The position numbers and the translations under genes were made by a program. From an uncultured Bacteroidota bacterium (GTDB taxonomy: Bacteria; Bacteroidota; Bacteroidia; Bacteroidales; P3), in assembly GCA_902776365.1 (NCBI GenBank), contig CACYPU010000011.1:1-56620 (forward strand): DNA of 56,620 nucleotides, given 5' to 3'. Below are positions 7,652 to 16,620 of this stretch, one piece after another. The notes beneath the pieces are model-generated. The model was not told the DNA's origin and ran no database searches. It saw nothing but the letters and a program-made list of their open reading frames with translations. Position 1 is the stretch's first letter; every line of letters starts with the position of its first letter.

Positions 7652-8844
7652 AGATTCTCCAGCTCTGCAACAAGCCCCCCTATCCGCCGGTGGACGGCGG
7701 GACGATGGCGATGAACAGCATCACCAAGGGGCTGCTGTGTCAGGGCTGCGAGGTGAAGGTGCTGACGGTGGAGACCGACAAGCACCCTGTGCGCCGCGAA
7801 CGTATCCCCGACGAGTACCTCGCACAGACGGGGGTGGAGTCGGTGTATGTCGACCTCGGCGTGAAGCCCCTGCCTGCGGCAGGAGCCATGCTCTGCGGCG
7901 AATCCTATCATGTGAAGCGCTACGTCAGCGAGGCTTTCGCTGCCAAGCTGCGCGAGGTGCTGGAGAAGGAACGGTTCGACATCGTGCATGTGGAGAGTAT
8001 CTTCCTCACGCCCTATGTGCCGCTCATCAGGAAGCACTCCGACGCCAAGATTATCTTGCGGGCCCACAATGTGGAGCATCTCATCTGGAAACGTGTGGCG
8101 CAGAGCTGCAGGAATTCGCTGAAGCGGTGGTACCTGAAGCATTTGTCGCTGACGCTGAGGGCCTACGAGCTGGAGCATCTGAACGACTATGACGGCATTG
8201 TCTGCATCACGAAGAACGATGCCGACATGTTTCGGGAGGTAGGCTGTCGGAAGCCCATTGTGAGCATTCCGTTCGGCGTGGACCCCGGCGAGGTGCCGAG
8301 TGTCGACGTGGAGCCCGACTCGCTGTTCCACATCGGCGCTATGGATTGGCTGCCCAACCAGGAGAGCGTCCGCTGGCTGCTCGACGAGGTGTGGCCCGTG
8401 GTGCACCGCGAGGTGCCGCAGGCCAAGCTCTACCTGGCGGGACGCAAGATGCCGGCGCAGTGGATGAATGCCCAGATTGAGGGCGTCTCTGTCATTGGCG
8501 AGGTGCCGGACGCCATGTATTTCATCGGCAGCAAGAAAATCAATGTGGTGCCCTTGCTCAGCGGCAGCGGCATCAGGGTGAAGATTATCGAGGCGATGTC
8601 GATAGGCAAGACGGTGATTACCACTACCGTGGGTGCCCAGGGCATCGACTATACCGATGGCGAGAACATCCTCATTGCCGACACCCCCGAGCAGTTTGCG
8701 CAGCAAATCAAGCGCTGTCTGGAGGACGACGCATTCTGCAGCAGGGTGGGGGAGGCTGCGGCGCGGCTGGTGGCCGAGCAGTACAACGAGCAGAAGCTCG
8801 CCGAACAACTGATTGATTTTTATAACAAAAGATTGGAAATATGA
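7648..8844 (+). CDS. Glycosyltransferase, GT4-like (GT-B fold)
   Basis: A 398-residue soluble enzyme with two Rossmann-type lobes. The N-terminal lobe opens with KILQLCNKPPYPPVDGG, the usual start of family 4 transferases, and contains RFDIVHVES and ILRAHNVEHLIW (about residue 132). The C-terminal nucleotide-sugar lobe has SIPFGVDPGE, FHIGAMDWLPN and LLSGSGIRVKIIEAMS near residue 310, which holds the two conserved acidic positions of the E-x7-E region in partly changed form. The likely role is surface polysaccharide or glycoprotein synthesis; donor and acceptor are unknown. It overlaps both neighbours by ATGA. It is not surrounded by other polysaccharide genes. Confidence 0.88.
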   Translation: MKILQLCNKPPYPPVDGGTMAMNSITKGLLCQGCEVKVLTVETDKHPVRRERIPDEYLAQTGVESVYVDLGVKPLPAAGAMLCGESYHVKRYVSEAFAAKLREVLEKERFDIVHVESIFLTPYVPLIRKHSDAKIILRAHNVEHLIWKRVAQSCRNSLKRWYLKHLSLTLRAYELEHLNDYDGIVCITKNDADMFREVGCRKPIVSIPFGVDPGEVPSVDVEPDSLFHIGAMDWLPNQESVRWLLDEVWPVVHREVPQAKLYLAGRKMPAQWMNAQIEGVSVIGEVPDAMYFIGSKKINVVPLLSGSGIRVKIIEAMSIGKTVITTTVGAQGIDYTDGENILIADTPEQFAQQIKRCLEDDAFCSRVGEAAARLVAEQYNEQKLAEQLIDFYNKRLEI

Positions 8845-9365
8845 AAAAGATTTTTTTGATAGGTTTAATGGGTCTGATGGGCATGATGAGTCATTTTGCC
8901 CAGGCACAGTTGACCATTCCGGGGACCCAGGTAACCTACCGTCTCAACAATGAAGATTGGCGCTACCTACGCACTTTCTCGTTGAAAGAGGGTGGCGACA
9001 TCTACCTCTATTGCTACACGGGCGAGGTTATTGTCGACAGCCAGGGCGATACCGTGCTGCCGCAGCTGCGCATCTATGTGGTGAAGAACTACGACGGCGA
9101 CCTCTATGAGTTTGTGTATGACCGCTATGAGCGTCAGCCCTACCAGTCGCTCTGGGAATTCTCGGAGGGCGATGGCCTGCCGTCCTCGGGGGGACTCGGA
9201 TACATTGGCGCCTACACTAACCCCAACGACCAGAAAGACTACCAGTTCTATATGACCTATTTCAAGGACAAGAAAACATACATAGAATTCCGGCTCGAGA
9301 CCACCAAGGACACCTTTGAGCAGATGGACTTTGAATTCAAGGACATTCTGGGGTCGATAAAATAG
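8841..9365 (+). CDS. Exported protein of unknown function
   Basis: A 174-residue protein with a clear signal peptide (residues 1-22, ending AQA before QLTIPG). The mature part is about 150 residues, rich in Tyr, Asp and beta-strand-like alternation (DIYLYCYTGEVIVDS, LRIYVVKNYDGDLYEFVYDRYE). It has no Cys pair, lipobox, membrane span or T9SS sorting domain. I do not recognise a family. The start overlaps the glycosyltransferase stop by ATGA, and the downstream PD40 protein follows after five bases. It is therefore an operon member, and a small partner of that envelope protein is the obvious guess. Confidence 0.8.
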   Translation: MKKIFLIGLMGLMGMMSHFAQAQLTIPGTQVTYRLNNEDWRYLRTFSLKEGGDIYLYCYTGEVIVDSQGDTVLPQLRIYVVKNYDGDLYEFVYDRYERQPYQSLWEFSEGDGLPSSGGLGYIGAYTNPNDQKDYQFYMTYFKDKKTYIEFRLETTKDTFEQMDFEFKDILGSIK

Positions 9366-9370
9366 AGGAA

Positions 9371-12127
9371 ATGAAAAAGCTGTTGTTGACATTGGGCTGT
9401 TGTGTGGCGACTGTCGTCGCTGTGGCGCAGGAACACCTGTCGGCCACGGAGGAGGACTTTGACGTCCGCTTCACCCAGCTCAGCAAGGCTTTTGCCCAGA
9501 CCCCCGAGGATGTGGAGGTCTTGTACAACCTGTCGCAGTTCTATTTCAACAATGCCAACCCCATGCGCAATCTTCCCCTGGCCATGGAGTATATCATGCA
9601 TGGGGAAAAGCGCCTCATCTGGATGATTGAGAACGACAAGAATAGTGACTTGAGGCGGTTGCTGCGCAACAACATCACCATCAATACTGTCCGTCGGCTG
9701 AAGCAGTCTATCCACGAGGCTGCCCGCAATACCGTTGAGGCACGTCCCGACATGCCGAAGGAGGAAATCGACAGCTATCTCGCGGCTTTCAGTTTCGATG
9801 CCAATATTGTGAGTGTCCTCCGTCAGCAGCGCATGGACCGCATCTACGAGGAGGATTTGTCGAAAGGTACCGCCGAGTCGTACTACCACTATATCGCCCT
9901 CTATCCCGGCACCAGGGAGTCTGAAATCATGGAGAGCCGCCTGTCGAAGTTGGCTCCCGGCCTTTTCCGTGATGTCGTCTCCGACGCGGAGGCCGAGGCT
10001 GTGGCGGCCCGTTTCCCCCTGAGTCCGTCGGTGCAGCGTGCCATGCAGAACAAAAAGAGCAGCATGGCTTTTTCCGAAACCGACCGTCAGGGTACCATGG
10101 AGGCTTACGTGGAGTTCCTCGAGCGATACCCGTCCAGCAATGAGAGCCAGCAGGCTCGCGACAAAATAGACCGGATTCTCGAGGGCCGCTATTCCGAATG
10201 CAAGACCGCTATGGACTATGCCGTCTTTGCCAATACCTATCCCGACTTCTCGTTGGCCGACAAGGCTTTGGCACAGTCGCGCCGCCTTCTGTCCGAGCAA
10301 CACGACGTGGCCGCCGCCCGTTATTATCTGGAGAAATTCCAGCTTGACCCCTCTTATGGAGAAGTCCTTGGACGCTACTATTCCTGGCATGCCGCCGAGG
10401 GCAACGGGGAGCCTATCAGGCGCTTCGTGGCCGAGCACCCCGACTATCCCAACCAGGGTATCGTCGAAGACGACTTGCTGATGGCCTCTGCTGTCGACCA
10501 CATCAACCTTTTGAATAATTTTCTCGAAGCGGAATATGAGCGTTATGCCGACCATGTGCGTCAGATGACGGGCAAAAATATCGCCATCGTACCCTTGAAA
10601 CGCATGATTCAGGAAATGCTTGATGCTCACAACTACAAGGGCGCCATCGAGCGGGTTCGCAAGTTCGAACTCTCGTTCGAGAATGTTTCGGAATACCAGG
10701 AACTCCTGAACCTCCTCTCTGCCCCGCCGACGGGACAGAAAAGTGTGCTTGAGTTTGCCGAGACCTATAATGTTACGCATCCCGTCGTCAACGAGTCCGA
10801 CGGCCACCTTTACTACACTCGTGTAGTGGGCGACGGCTGCCGCATCTGCTATGCCGTCAAGGATGGCCACCAGTGGCTGCCTGTAGGCGAGGTGCCTTTC
10901 GACGGCCCTGTCGCCAACGACGGCCTCACGCTGTTCAGTTTCTATGACGGCGGTAAGCGCATGCTGCTGGGTGCCGACGGCAATGTCATGATGGCCGAGA
11001 GGGAAAATGGTGTCTGGTATGTGACCGATATTCCGCCGTATCCCGTCAACACCGATTATATCGAGACCGACGCCTATATGCTGCCCGACGGCAGTGGCCT
11101 GCTGCTGGCCTCCGACAGGCCGGGCGGACATAACCTCCAGACCTCCGGTGCCTATTTCCATGGCGACACCGCCTTGGCTACCGACCTTTATTTCGTTCCC
11201 TGCAAGGGTGGCAAGTGGGGTGCTGCGGTGAACCTTGGATTCACCGTCAACAGTCCATTCTCTGAGCGCTCTCCCATCCTCAGCCGTAACCTCCAGACCC
11301 TCTATTTCGTTACTGATGGCCGCGGCTTGGGGTTCGGCGACGTTTACATGGCCACTCGTACCAGCACCGCGGATTGGACGTCGTGGAGCACTCCGCAGAA
11401 TATTGGCAAGGAAATCAACTCGGGACACAACGAGACAGACCTCAGTTTCTCCCCCGATGAGACGCATATCTACATGGCTGTCAACTCCAATACGGGCATT
11501 TACGCCTGCTATAGCTTCCCCACTACCCACAACACCGTTGCCTCGGCTGCGACGTGCACTTTCGACCTTTTGGGTATGGAAAACGCCCTTTTGGGAGTGC
11601 GTGTGGCCGACATGGAGCAGCAGGCTGTGACGCAGGTGGTCGACTGCTCTGGCGAGGAAACGTCACTCTCGGTCAGTCTCCACAGAGGCAGACCGTATGC
11701 TGTTATGGGCGATGCTGGACTCTGCTTTGTCCCCGCCGTCGTCTTCGTCGCCGGGAGTCAGGAACGGAAAACCTTGAGGGGTTACTCGTTTACCGAGCTT
11801 GTGCGCATGGACAGACCGCTGCCCCTCGACGCCGTGGGTTTCGACACCCTTTCGGCCCTTACCCCTGTGGCGCAGATGCAGCTCTTGCAGCTTGCCCGCT
11901 TCCTTCAGCATCACCCTACGGCAGTCGTCGAGTTCTGCATCGATGTGGCTGGAAGGGACGACAAACAGTGCTACAACCGCTCTATTGAACAGGGCGACGA
12001 AATATTTGATTTTATGAACCGTAACGGCATCGATGCCTCCCGCATCATACTCTCGCCCTATGGCAACGTCAACGCCAAAAAGCAAGGAATTTCGGGGGTC
12101 TCGGTCCGTTTCAGAGAAAAGAGATAA
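9371..12127 (+). CDS. Exported TPR / PD40 propeller / OmpA-like protein, resembling PorE
   Basis: A 918-residue protein. The signal peptide is at 1-20 (ending VAVAQ). A long helical segment with TPR-like spacing follows (LSKAFAQTPEDVEVLYNLSQFY onward). Residues roughly 480-730 are beta-propeller-like with PD40 repeats (ERSPILSRNLQTLYF, ETDLSFSPDETHIYM). A small beta domain comes next, then an OmpA-like C terminus of about 100 residues (LLQLARFLQHHPTAVVEF). This order of TPR, PD40, beta domain and OmpA is that described for PorE, which ties the type IX secretion machine to peptidoglycan. That assignment is an inference. The OmpA part lacks the usual well-conserved NxxLSxxRA block, reading CYNRSIEQGDEIFDF instead, so peptidoglycan binding may be weakened. 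Confidence 0.75.
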   Translation: MKKLLLTLGCCVATVVAVAQEHLSATEEDFDVRFTQLSKAFAQTPEDVEVLYNLSQFYFNNANPMRNLPLAMEYIMHGEKRLIWMIENDKNSDLRRLLRNNITINTVRRLKQSIHEAARNTVEARPDMPKEEIDSYLAAFSFDANIVSVLRQQRMDRIYEEDLSKGTAESYYHYIALYPGTRESEIMESRLSKLAPGLFRDVVSDAEAEAVAARFPLSPSVQRAMQNKKSSMAFSETDRQGTMEAYVEFLERYPSSNESQQARDKIDRILEGRYSECKTAMDYAVFANTYPDFSLADKALAQSRRLLSEQHDVAAARYYLEKFQLDPSYGEVLGRYYSWHAAEGNGEPIRRFVAEHPDYPNQGIVEDDLLMASAVDHINLLNNFLEAEYERYADHVRQMTGKNIAIVPLKRMIQEMLDAHNYKGAIERVRKFELSFENVSEYQELLNLLSAPPTGQKSVLEFAETYNVTHPVVNESDGHLYYTRVVGDGCRICYAVKDGHQWLPVGEVPFDGPVANDGLTLFSFYDGGKRMLLGADGNVMMAERENGVWYVTDIPPYPVNTDYIETDAYMLPDGSGLLLASDRPGGHNLQTSGAYFHGDTALATDLYFVPCKGGKWGAAVNLGFTVNSPFSERSPILSRNLQTLYFVTDGRGLGFGDVYMATRTSTADWTSWSTPQNIGKEINSGHNETDLSFSPDETHIYMAVNSNTGIYACYSFPTTHNTVASAATCTFDLLGMENALLGVRVADMEQQAVTQVVDCSGEETSLSVSLHRGRPYAVMGDAGLCFVPAVVFVAGSQERKTLRGYSFTELVRMDRPLPLDAVGFDTLSALTPVAQMQLLQLARFLQHHPTAVVEFCIDVAGRDDKQCYNRSIEQGDEIFDFMNRNGIDASRIILSPYGNVNAKKQGISGVSVRFREKR

Positions 12128-12131
12128 GGAT

Positions 12132-12941
12132 ATGGAACAACACCGTACAATCATGGTCGACGGCCACATGGTACACTACCGTGACGAAGGCCGCAACAAC
12201 AAAAAAACCGTCGTGCTGCTTCACGGGTTCCTCCAGAATCTGGATGTCTGGAGTTCCTATGTTCTCAGCTATATGCATGACTTCCGTGTCGTTACCATCG
12301 ACTTGCCCGGTCATGGCCACACCGACTGTTTCGGCGAGGTTCACTCCATGGACCTCATGGCCCGGGTGGTGAAGACCATTCTCGACGAGGCTGGTGTCAA
12401 CCAATGCGTTATGATAGGCCATTCCATGGGAGGCTATGTGGCCCTCGCTTTCGCCGAGAAGTACCCCTATAGTCTTCGTGGTCTTGGGTTGGTCAACTCC
12501 CATGCCCTCTCCGACAGCGAGTCGCATCGCGACAGCCGTCAGGCTGTCTGCAGCCAAGTGCAGGAAAACCGTGCCTCCTATATTGTCAACTTTGTCCCCA
12601 CGCTCTTCGACGACCATAATCGTGCCGCCCTCTCGCAGGATATCAAAGACCTTCAGGACCAGTGTCTCGAGACCCGTGCCGAAGCCATCGTCGCAGCCCA
12701 GATGGGTATGATGAATAGACCGTCGCGCATCCCTGTCCTTCAGCAACTCGAGGTGCCTGTGCTCTTCATCTATGGCAAGAACGACAACCGCATACCCCTC
12801 GAGATAGCCATCTCGCAGGCCATGATTCCCCATCACTCCGAGATACTCCTCCTTGACAACGTCGGCCACATGTCCTTTATCGAGGAGCGCGAATACGTGA
12901 AACCCCGCATCAAGAACTTCGTTGATACCTGTTATTATTAA
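12132..12941 (+). CDS. Alpha/beta-fold hydrolase
   Basis: A 269-residue cytoplasmic hydrolase with a full catalytic triad. The nucleophile serine is in GHSMGG (about residue 98), an acid lies in YGKNDNRIP (about 217) and the histidine in NVGHMSF (about 246). The oxyanion motif LLHGFLQNLDVW is near residue 31. The closest class is the esterase/lactonase/haloperoxidase-like group; substrate is unknown. The start at 12132 follows the previous stop by four bases and gives MEQHRTIMVDGHMVHYRDEG, a natural beginning for this fold. Longer readings would run into the upstream gene. Confidence 0.92.
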   Translation: MEQHRTIMVDGHMVHYRDEGRNNKKTVVLLHGFLQNLDVWSSYVLSYMHDFRVVTIDLPGHGHTDCFGEVHSMDLMARVVKTILDEAGVNQCVMIGHSMGGYVALAFAEKYPYSLRGLGLVNSHALSDSESHRDSRQAVCSQVQENRASYIVNFVPTLFDDHNRAALSQDIKDLQDQCLETRAEAIVAAQMGMMNRPSRIPVLQQLEVPVLFIYGKNDNRIPLEIAISQAMIPHHSEILLLDNVGHMSFIEEREYVKPRIKNFVDTCYY

Positions 12942-12967
12942 ATTTATTAAAATTTTTTGTTAAAAAT

Positions 12968-12998
12968 TTTTTTATATTAAATTTTAATTGTACATTTG
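12968..12998 (+). promoter_or_regulatory. Promoter of gdhA
   Basis: TACATTTG at 12991-12998 is a perfect -7 element. The -33 slot 19 bases upstream (12968-12971) reads TTTT instead of TTTG. The region is very AT-rich. Confidence 0.7.
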
Positions 12999-13043
12999 CC
13001 AGACTGAAACAAATTTAATGTTTAACATAATTAATTCAATATC

Positions 13044-14387
13044 ATGAAAGTAAAAGAAATTATGGCTAACCTGGAAGCCAAACATCCGGGCGAAAACGAG
13101 TACTTGCAGGCTGTCCGCGAGGTTCTTGAGACCATCGAGGAAGAGTACAACAAACATCCTGAGTTTGAGAAAGCCAAGATCGTTGAGCGCATTGTTGAGC
13201 CCGACCGTATCTTCACTTTCCGCGTGACTTGGGTGAACGATAAAGGCGAGGTTTGCACCAACCTCGGCTACCGCGTGCAGTTCAACGCCGCCCTCGGTGC
13301 CTACAAGGGTGGTCTCCGCTTCCACAAAGCTGTGAACGTCTCCATGCTCAAATTCTTGGGCTTCGAGCAGATCTTCAAGAACAGCCTCACCATGCTGCCT
13401 CTCGGCGGTGGTAAGGGTGGTTCCGATTTCGACCCCGTTGGAAAGAGCGACGCCGAAATCATGCGTTTCTGCCAGGCCTTCATGTATGAGCTGTGGCGCA
13501 ACATCGGTCCCGATCAGGACAGCCCTGCTGGTGACGTGGGTGTCGGCGGTCGTGAGATCGGCTACATGTACGGCATGTACAAGAAACTGGCCCGCGAGCA
13601 CTCGACTGGTGCTCTGACCGGCAAGAGTTACGGCTGGGGTGGTTCCCTCATCCGTCCCGAGGCTACCGGCTTTGGCGCCATCTACTATGTGGAGCGCATG
13701 GTCAAACAGCAGAAGGACACCATGAAGGGCAAGAAGATTGCTCTCTCGGGCTTCGGTAACGTTGCTTGGGGTGCTGCCACCAAGGCTGTTGAGCTGGGTG
13801 CCAAGGTTGTCGCCATCAGCGGTCCCGACGGTGTCTGCGAGATTCCCGACGGTATCAACAAGAAGATGATTGACTATATGCTCGACATGCGCGCCAGCAA
13901 CCGCAACAAAGTTGAGGATATGGCCAAGAAGTTCCCGAAACTCTGCAAATTCACTGCTGGCAAGAAGAGCTGGAGCGTGAAGTGCGACATCGCTATGCCC
14001 TGCGCTTTCCAGAACGAGCTCGACGAGAAGGATGCCAAGATGCTTCTCAAGAACGGCGTGAAGTATGTTGCCGAGGTTTCGAACATGGGTTGCCAGCCCG
14101 CCGCTATCGCCGCCATCCAGAAGGCCAAAGTGCCCTTCGGTCCTGGTAAGGCCGTCAACGCCGGTGGTGTTGCCACCTCTGGCCTCGAGATCTGCCAGAA
14201 CGCTGAGCACCGCAACTGGACTGCCGAAGAGGTCGACAAGAACCTCCACACCATCATGAACAACATCTATGACATGTGCGTCGCACACGGCAAGGAAAAA
14301 GACGGTACCATCAACTATGTGAAGGGTGCCAACATTGCCGGCTTCATGCGCGTCGCCAACGCCATGGTTGCTCAGGGTATCATCTAA
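13044..14387 (+). CDS. gdhA: NADP-type glutamate dehydrogenase
   Basis: Reductive amination of 2-oxoglutarate with ammonium to glutamate, the main ammonium assimilation route at high ammonium. At 447 residues it has the length of the hexameric S50-I enzymes. The catalytic loop PLGGGKGGSDFDP near residue 115 carries the essential lysine, and the substrate-binding block YKGGLRFHKAVNVS lies just before it. The NADP-binding segment includes LSGFGNVAWGAATKAVELG near residue 233. RPEATGFGAIYY is the family motif at the domain junction. Codon use is strongly biased, with few rare codons, as expected for a highly expressed gene. It has its own promoter and terminator. Confidence 0.97.
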   Translation: MKVKEIMANLEAKHPGENEYLQAVREVLETIEEEYNKHPEFEKAKIVERIVEPDRIFTFRVTWVNDKGEVCTNLGYRVQFNAALGAYKGGLRFHKAVNVSMLKFLGFEQIFKNSLTMLPLGGGKGGSDFDPVGKSDAEIMRFCQAFMYELWRNIGPDQDSPAGDVGVGGREIGYMYGMYKKLAREHSTGALTGKSYGWGGSLIRPEATGFGAIYYVERMVKQQKDTMKGKKIALSGFGNVAWGAATKAVELGAKVVAISGPDGVCEIPDGINKKMIDYMLDMRASNRNKVEDMAKKFPKLCKFTAGKKSWSVKCDIAMPCAFQNELDEKDAKMLLKNGVKYVAEVSNMGCQPAAIAAIQKAKVPFGPGKAVNAGGVATSGLEICQNAEHRNWTAEEVDKNLHTIMNNIYDMCVAHGKEKDGTINYVKGANIAGFMRVANAMVAQGII

Positions 14388-14412
14388 TCTTGAGAAAAAA
14401 GCAATGCTTTTC

Positions 14413-14446
14413 GGAGAGCCGCCATCCTGCGGCTCTCCTCTTTTTT
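14413..14446 (+). terminator. Terminator of gdhA
   Basis: GGAGAGCCGC (14413-14422) pairs with GCGGCTCTCC (14429-14438) around a six-base loop, followed by TCTTTTTTCT. Confidence 0.93.
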
Positions 14447-14522
14447 CTGCCATCAGCACAATAATCTCCTTGTTGGCACGTTATTTGTGATAAAAAGATA
14501 GAAACCCCCAAATAATGATTCT

Positions 14523-15245
14523 ATGCTAAATTATATAATACCTGCCGTTGGTGGCGAGACAACTGGTTCTGCCCTCATGTGGGTGCTTTTCATCGCTCTG
14601 ACGCTTATCTCCATGCTGGCCAGCAGTAGTGTGAAACGCAAATTCAAGAAATACTCCACCATCCGCACCGAAGGAGGCCTTACAGGCCGTGAGGTGGCCG
14701 AGATGATGCTGCGCGACAACGACATCTGCGACGTGCAAATCAATATGGTCAAGGGAAACCTTACCGATCACTACAATCCTGCCAACCGTACCCTCAACCT
14801 CAGTCCCGAGGTCTACAACGGCACCTCTGTGGCCGCTGCCGCCGTCGCCGCCCATGAGTGCGGCCACGCCGTCCAGCACGCCGTGCATTATGCCCCTCTG
14901 GGCATGCGCTCTGCCCTCGTCCCCATAGTCTCCTTCAGTAGCAAGTGGGTCTCGTGGATTCTATTGGGTGGTCTGCTCCTCGTCAAGACCTTCCCGTCCC
15001 TGCTGCTGATAGGCATCTGCCTTTTTGGTCTCACCACGCTCTTCTCCCTCATCACCCTGCCGGTGGAAATTAACGCCTCGTCGCGTGCCCTGAAGTGGAT
15101 ACAGCACCGCGATATCACCTCCTCCGACACCCACCGCTATGCTGTGAGTGCTCTCCGCTCGGCAGCTTATACCTACGTCATGGCCGCCCTCACCTCGCTG
15201 GCTACCTTGGCCTACTACCTAATGATTTATCTCGGTAGAAAATGA
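14523..15245 (+). CDS. YugP-type zinc metallopeptidase (membrane)
   Basis: A 240-residue membrane protein of the YugP (neutral zinc metallopeptidase) family. An N-terminal span at residues 10-35 is followed by a soluble catalytic part with HECGHAVQH near residue 114, a zinc-binding HExxH-type motif. The NLSPEVYNGTSVAAAAVAAHE block precedes it. Two or three further spans cover residues 130-190, and LPVEINASSRALKWI supplies a candidate third zinc ligand. Family members are thought to be inner-membrane peptidases, but substrates are not established. It overlaps aroQ by four bases (ATGA), although the two have no obvious functional link. Confidence 0.9.
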   Translation: MLNYIIPAVGGETTGSALMWVLFIALTLISMLASSSVKRKFKKYSTIRTEGGLTGREVAEMMLRDNDICDVQINMVKGNLTDHYNPANRTLNLSPEVYNGTSVAAAAVAAHECGHAVQHAVHYAPLGMRSALVPIVSFSSKWVSWILLGGLLLVKTFPSLLLIGICLFGLTTLFSLITLPVEINASSRALKWIQHRDITSSDTHRYAVSALRSAAYTYVMAALTSLATLAYYLMIYLGRK

Positions 15246-15661
15246 AACGAATTGAGATTATCAACGGACCGAATCTGAACCTCACGGGACTGCGTGAACC
15301 CGAGGTTTACGGTACTTCGACCATGGAGGACTGCCTCGACGCCCTGCGCAAACAGTTCCCTGAAGTGGAAATCGGTTACTATCAAAGCAATGTCGAGGGA
15401 GAACTTATCGACCATATCCAGCAGGTGGGCTTTTCCGCCGACGGTCTGATTGTCAACCTGGGTGGCTACAGCCACACCTCCGTGGCCCTGCGCGACGCCC
15501 TTCTGGCAGTCACCGCCCCTGTCATCGAGGTCCATCTCTCCAACATCTTCGCCCGTGAGGACTATCGCCACCACTCCCTCATTACCTCGGCCTGTCGTGG
15601 TATGGTCTGCGGTCTCGGCCTTCGTGGCTACGAGTTGGCCCTACGGGATTTGATTTCTTAG
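15242..15661 (+). CDS. aroQ: 3-dehydroquinate dehydratase, type II
   Basis: Converts 3-dehydroquinate to 3-dehydroshikimate, step three of the shikimate pathway. The 139 residues are the normal size for the dodecameric type II enzyme. The start IEIINGPNLNLTGLREPEVYG contains the Arg and catalytic Tyr of the lid loop. NLGGYSHTSVALRDAL gives the substrate-binding His. EVHLSNIFAREDYRHHSLI carries the second catalytic His. It is coupled to the upstream peptidase gene through an ATGA overlap. The stop codon lies inside a 10-base-period repeat array. Other shikimate-pathway genes in the window (aroK, DAHP synthase) are distant. Confidence 0.97.
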   Translation: MKRIEIINGPNLNLTGLREPEVYGTSTMEDCLDALRKQFPEVEIGYYQSNVEGELIDHIQQVGFSADGLIVNLGGYSHTSVALRDALLAVTAPVIEVHLSNIFAREDYRHHSLITSACRGMVCGLGLRGYELALRDLIS

Positions 15662-15694
15662 GTTCTCCTAGGCTTTCCTAGGCTATCTTAGAAC
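15655..15694. repeat. 10-base-period array spanning two convergent stop codons
   Basis: Four 10-base units: TTCTTAGGTT, CTCCTAGGCT, TTCCTAGGCT, ATCTTAGAAC. The aroQ TAG (15659-15661) lies in the first unit and the panC stop (15688-15690) in the last, so the array covers both ends of a convergent gene pair. CCTAGG is palindromic. No T-tract is present. Confidence 0.75.
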
Positions 15695-16578
15695 TTTACG
15701 ATGTCTATCAGGCGGACGCCGTCGAGCCAGACGGCGATGCAGCCCACGGCGCCGTTCTTTTCTGCGTCGGCCCAGCTGGCAATGGGCTGGAGGGTGATGG
15801 CGTCGACAATCTCGAAGTATTCGGGTTCGAATTTCAGTCCGTTGGGCGAGTCGTTGATTTCGTGGTAGGAGCTGAGGGTGTCGAGGACCCATTCCTTGAC
15901 GTCGTCAACCTCTTCGTATTCGGCCATTTCGGCGGCTTGTTCGAGGGTGGCGTTGATGGCGGGGGCCATGGCGCGGGCCTCGGGGGAGAGGCGCATGTTG
16001 CGGCTGCTGAGAGCCAGGCCGTCGTCGGCGCGGACAATGGGGCAGGGGACGAGCTCGATGGGATATTTGATTTGTTCGAGCAGCGAGCGTATGACGGCAA
16101 TCTGCTGGTAGTCCTTTTCGCCGAAGTAGGCGCGGCGGGGCTGCGCCAGGTCGAAGAGGCGACGCACCACGACGGCGACGCCGGAGAAATGGCCAGGGCG
16201 ACGTGGTCCTTCCATTACCTCCTCCACGGGACCGAAGTGGTAAACATCCTTGGGTTCTCCCTGGGGATACATCTCGTCGACCGTCGGCGTGAACGCCAGG
16301 AGTTCTTTGGCGCGGGCCTGAGGCAGCGAGGCGATGAGTGCCAGGTCGGCTTCGATGGTGCGGGGATATTTCTCGAGGTCTTCCTTGTTGTTGAACTGGA
16401 TGGGGTTGACGAAGAGGGAGACGACGACGAGGTCGTTTTCCTTGAGGGCGCGCTCGATGAGGGAGAGGTGGCCCTGGTGGAGGGCTCCCATGGTGGGCAC
16501 GAGGCCTATCTCGAGTCCTTGTTTTTTTGCTTCTTCTATCGCTGCCGTGAGTTCGGCGGCTTTTACAATCTGCTTCAT
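15688..16578 (-). CDS. panC: Pantoate--beta-alanine ligase (pantothenate synthetase)
   Basis: ATP-dependent condensation of pantoate with beta-alanine, the last step of pantothenate synthesis. The 296 residues have the nucleotidyltransferase fold with an HIGH-like motif LVPTMGALHQGHLSLI at about residue 28 and a KMSKS-like loop ADDGLALSSRNMRLS near residue 190. FVNPIQFNNKEDLEKYPR and RRAYFGEKDYQQ are the pantoate- and ATP-contacting blocks. It is slightly longer than the E. coli enzyme, with an acidic stretch (AEYEEVDDVKEW) in the C-terminal domain. It is the third gene of a minus-strand group after tsaC and the holin-like gene. Neither panB nor panD is in the window. Confidence 0.96.
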   Translation of the reverse strand: MKQIVKAAELTAAIEEAKKQGLEIGLVPTMGALHQGHLSLIERALKENDLVVVSLFVNPIQFNNKEDLEKYPRTIEADLALIASLPQARAKELLAFTPTVDEMYPQGEPKDVYHFGPVEEVMEGPRRPGHFSGVAVVVRRLFDLAQPRRAYFGEKDYQQIAVIRSLLEQIKYPIELVPCPIVRADDGLALSSRNMRLSPEARAMAPAINATLEQAAEMAEYEEVDDVKEWVLDTLSSYHEINDSPNGLKFEPEYFEIVDAITLQPIASWADAEKNGAVGCIAVWLDGVRLIDIVKF

Positions 16579-16589
16579 ATCTTAATTAT

Positions 16590-16620
16590 CATTTTTCTTT
16601 TTCTCAATTTTCAATTTCCT
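16590..16620. repeat. Short heptamer array at the 3' end of the holin-like gene
   Basis: Two identical units TCAATTT (16604-16610, 16611-16617), with a T-rich, less exact stretch to their left. On the minus strand the repeat encodes the last residues of the holin-like protein and its stop, then runs into the space before panC. Confidence 0.45.

Noticed and set aside
9257-11530. 757-codon minus-strand open frame opposite the PorE-like gene
   Set aside because: Same shadow effect. The plus strand has a signal peptide, PD40 repeats and operon spacing.
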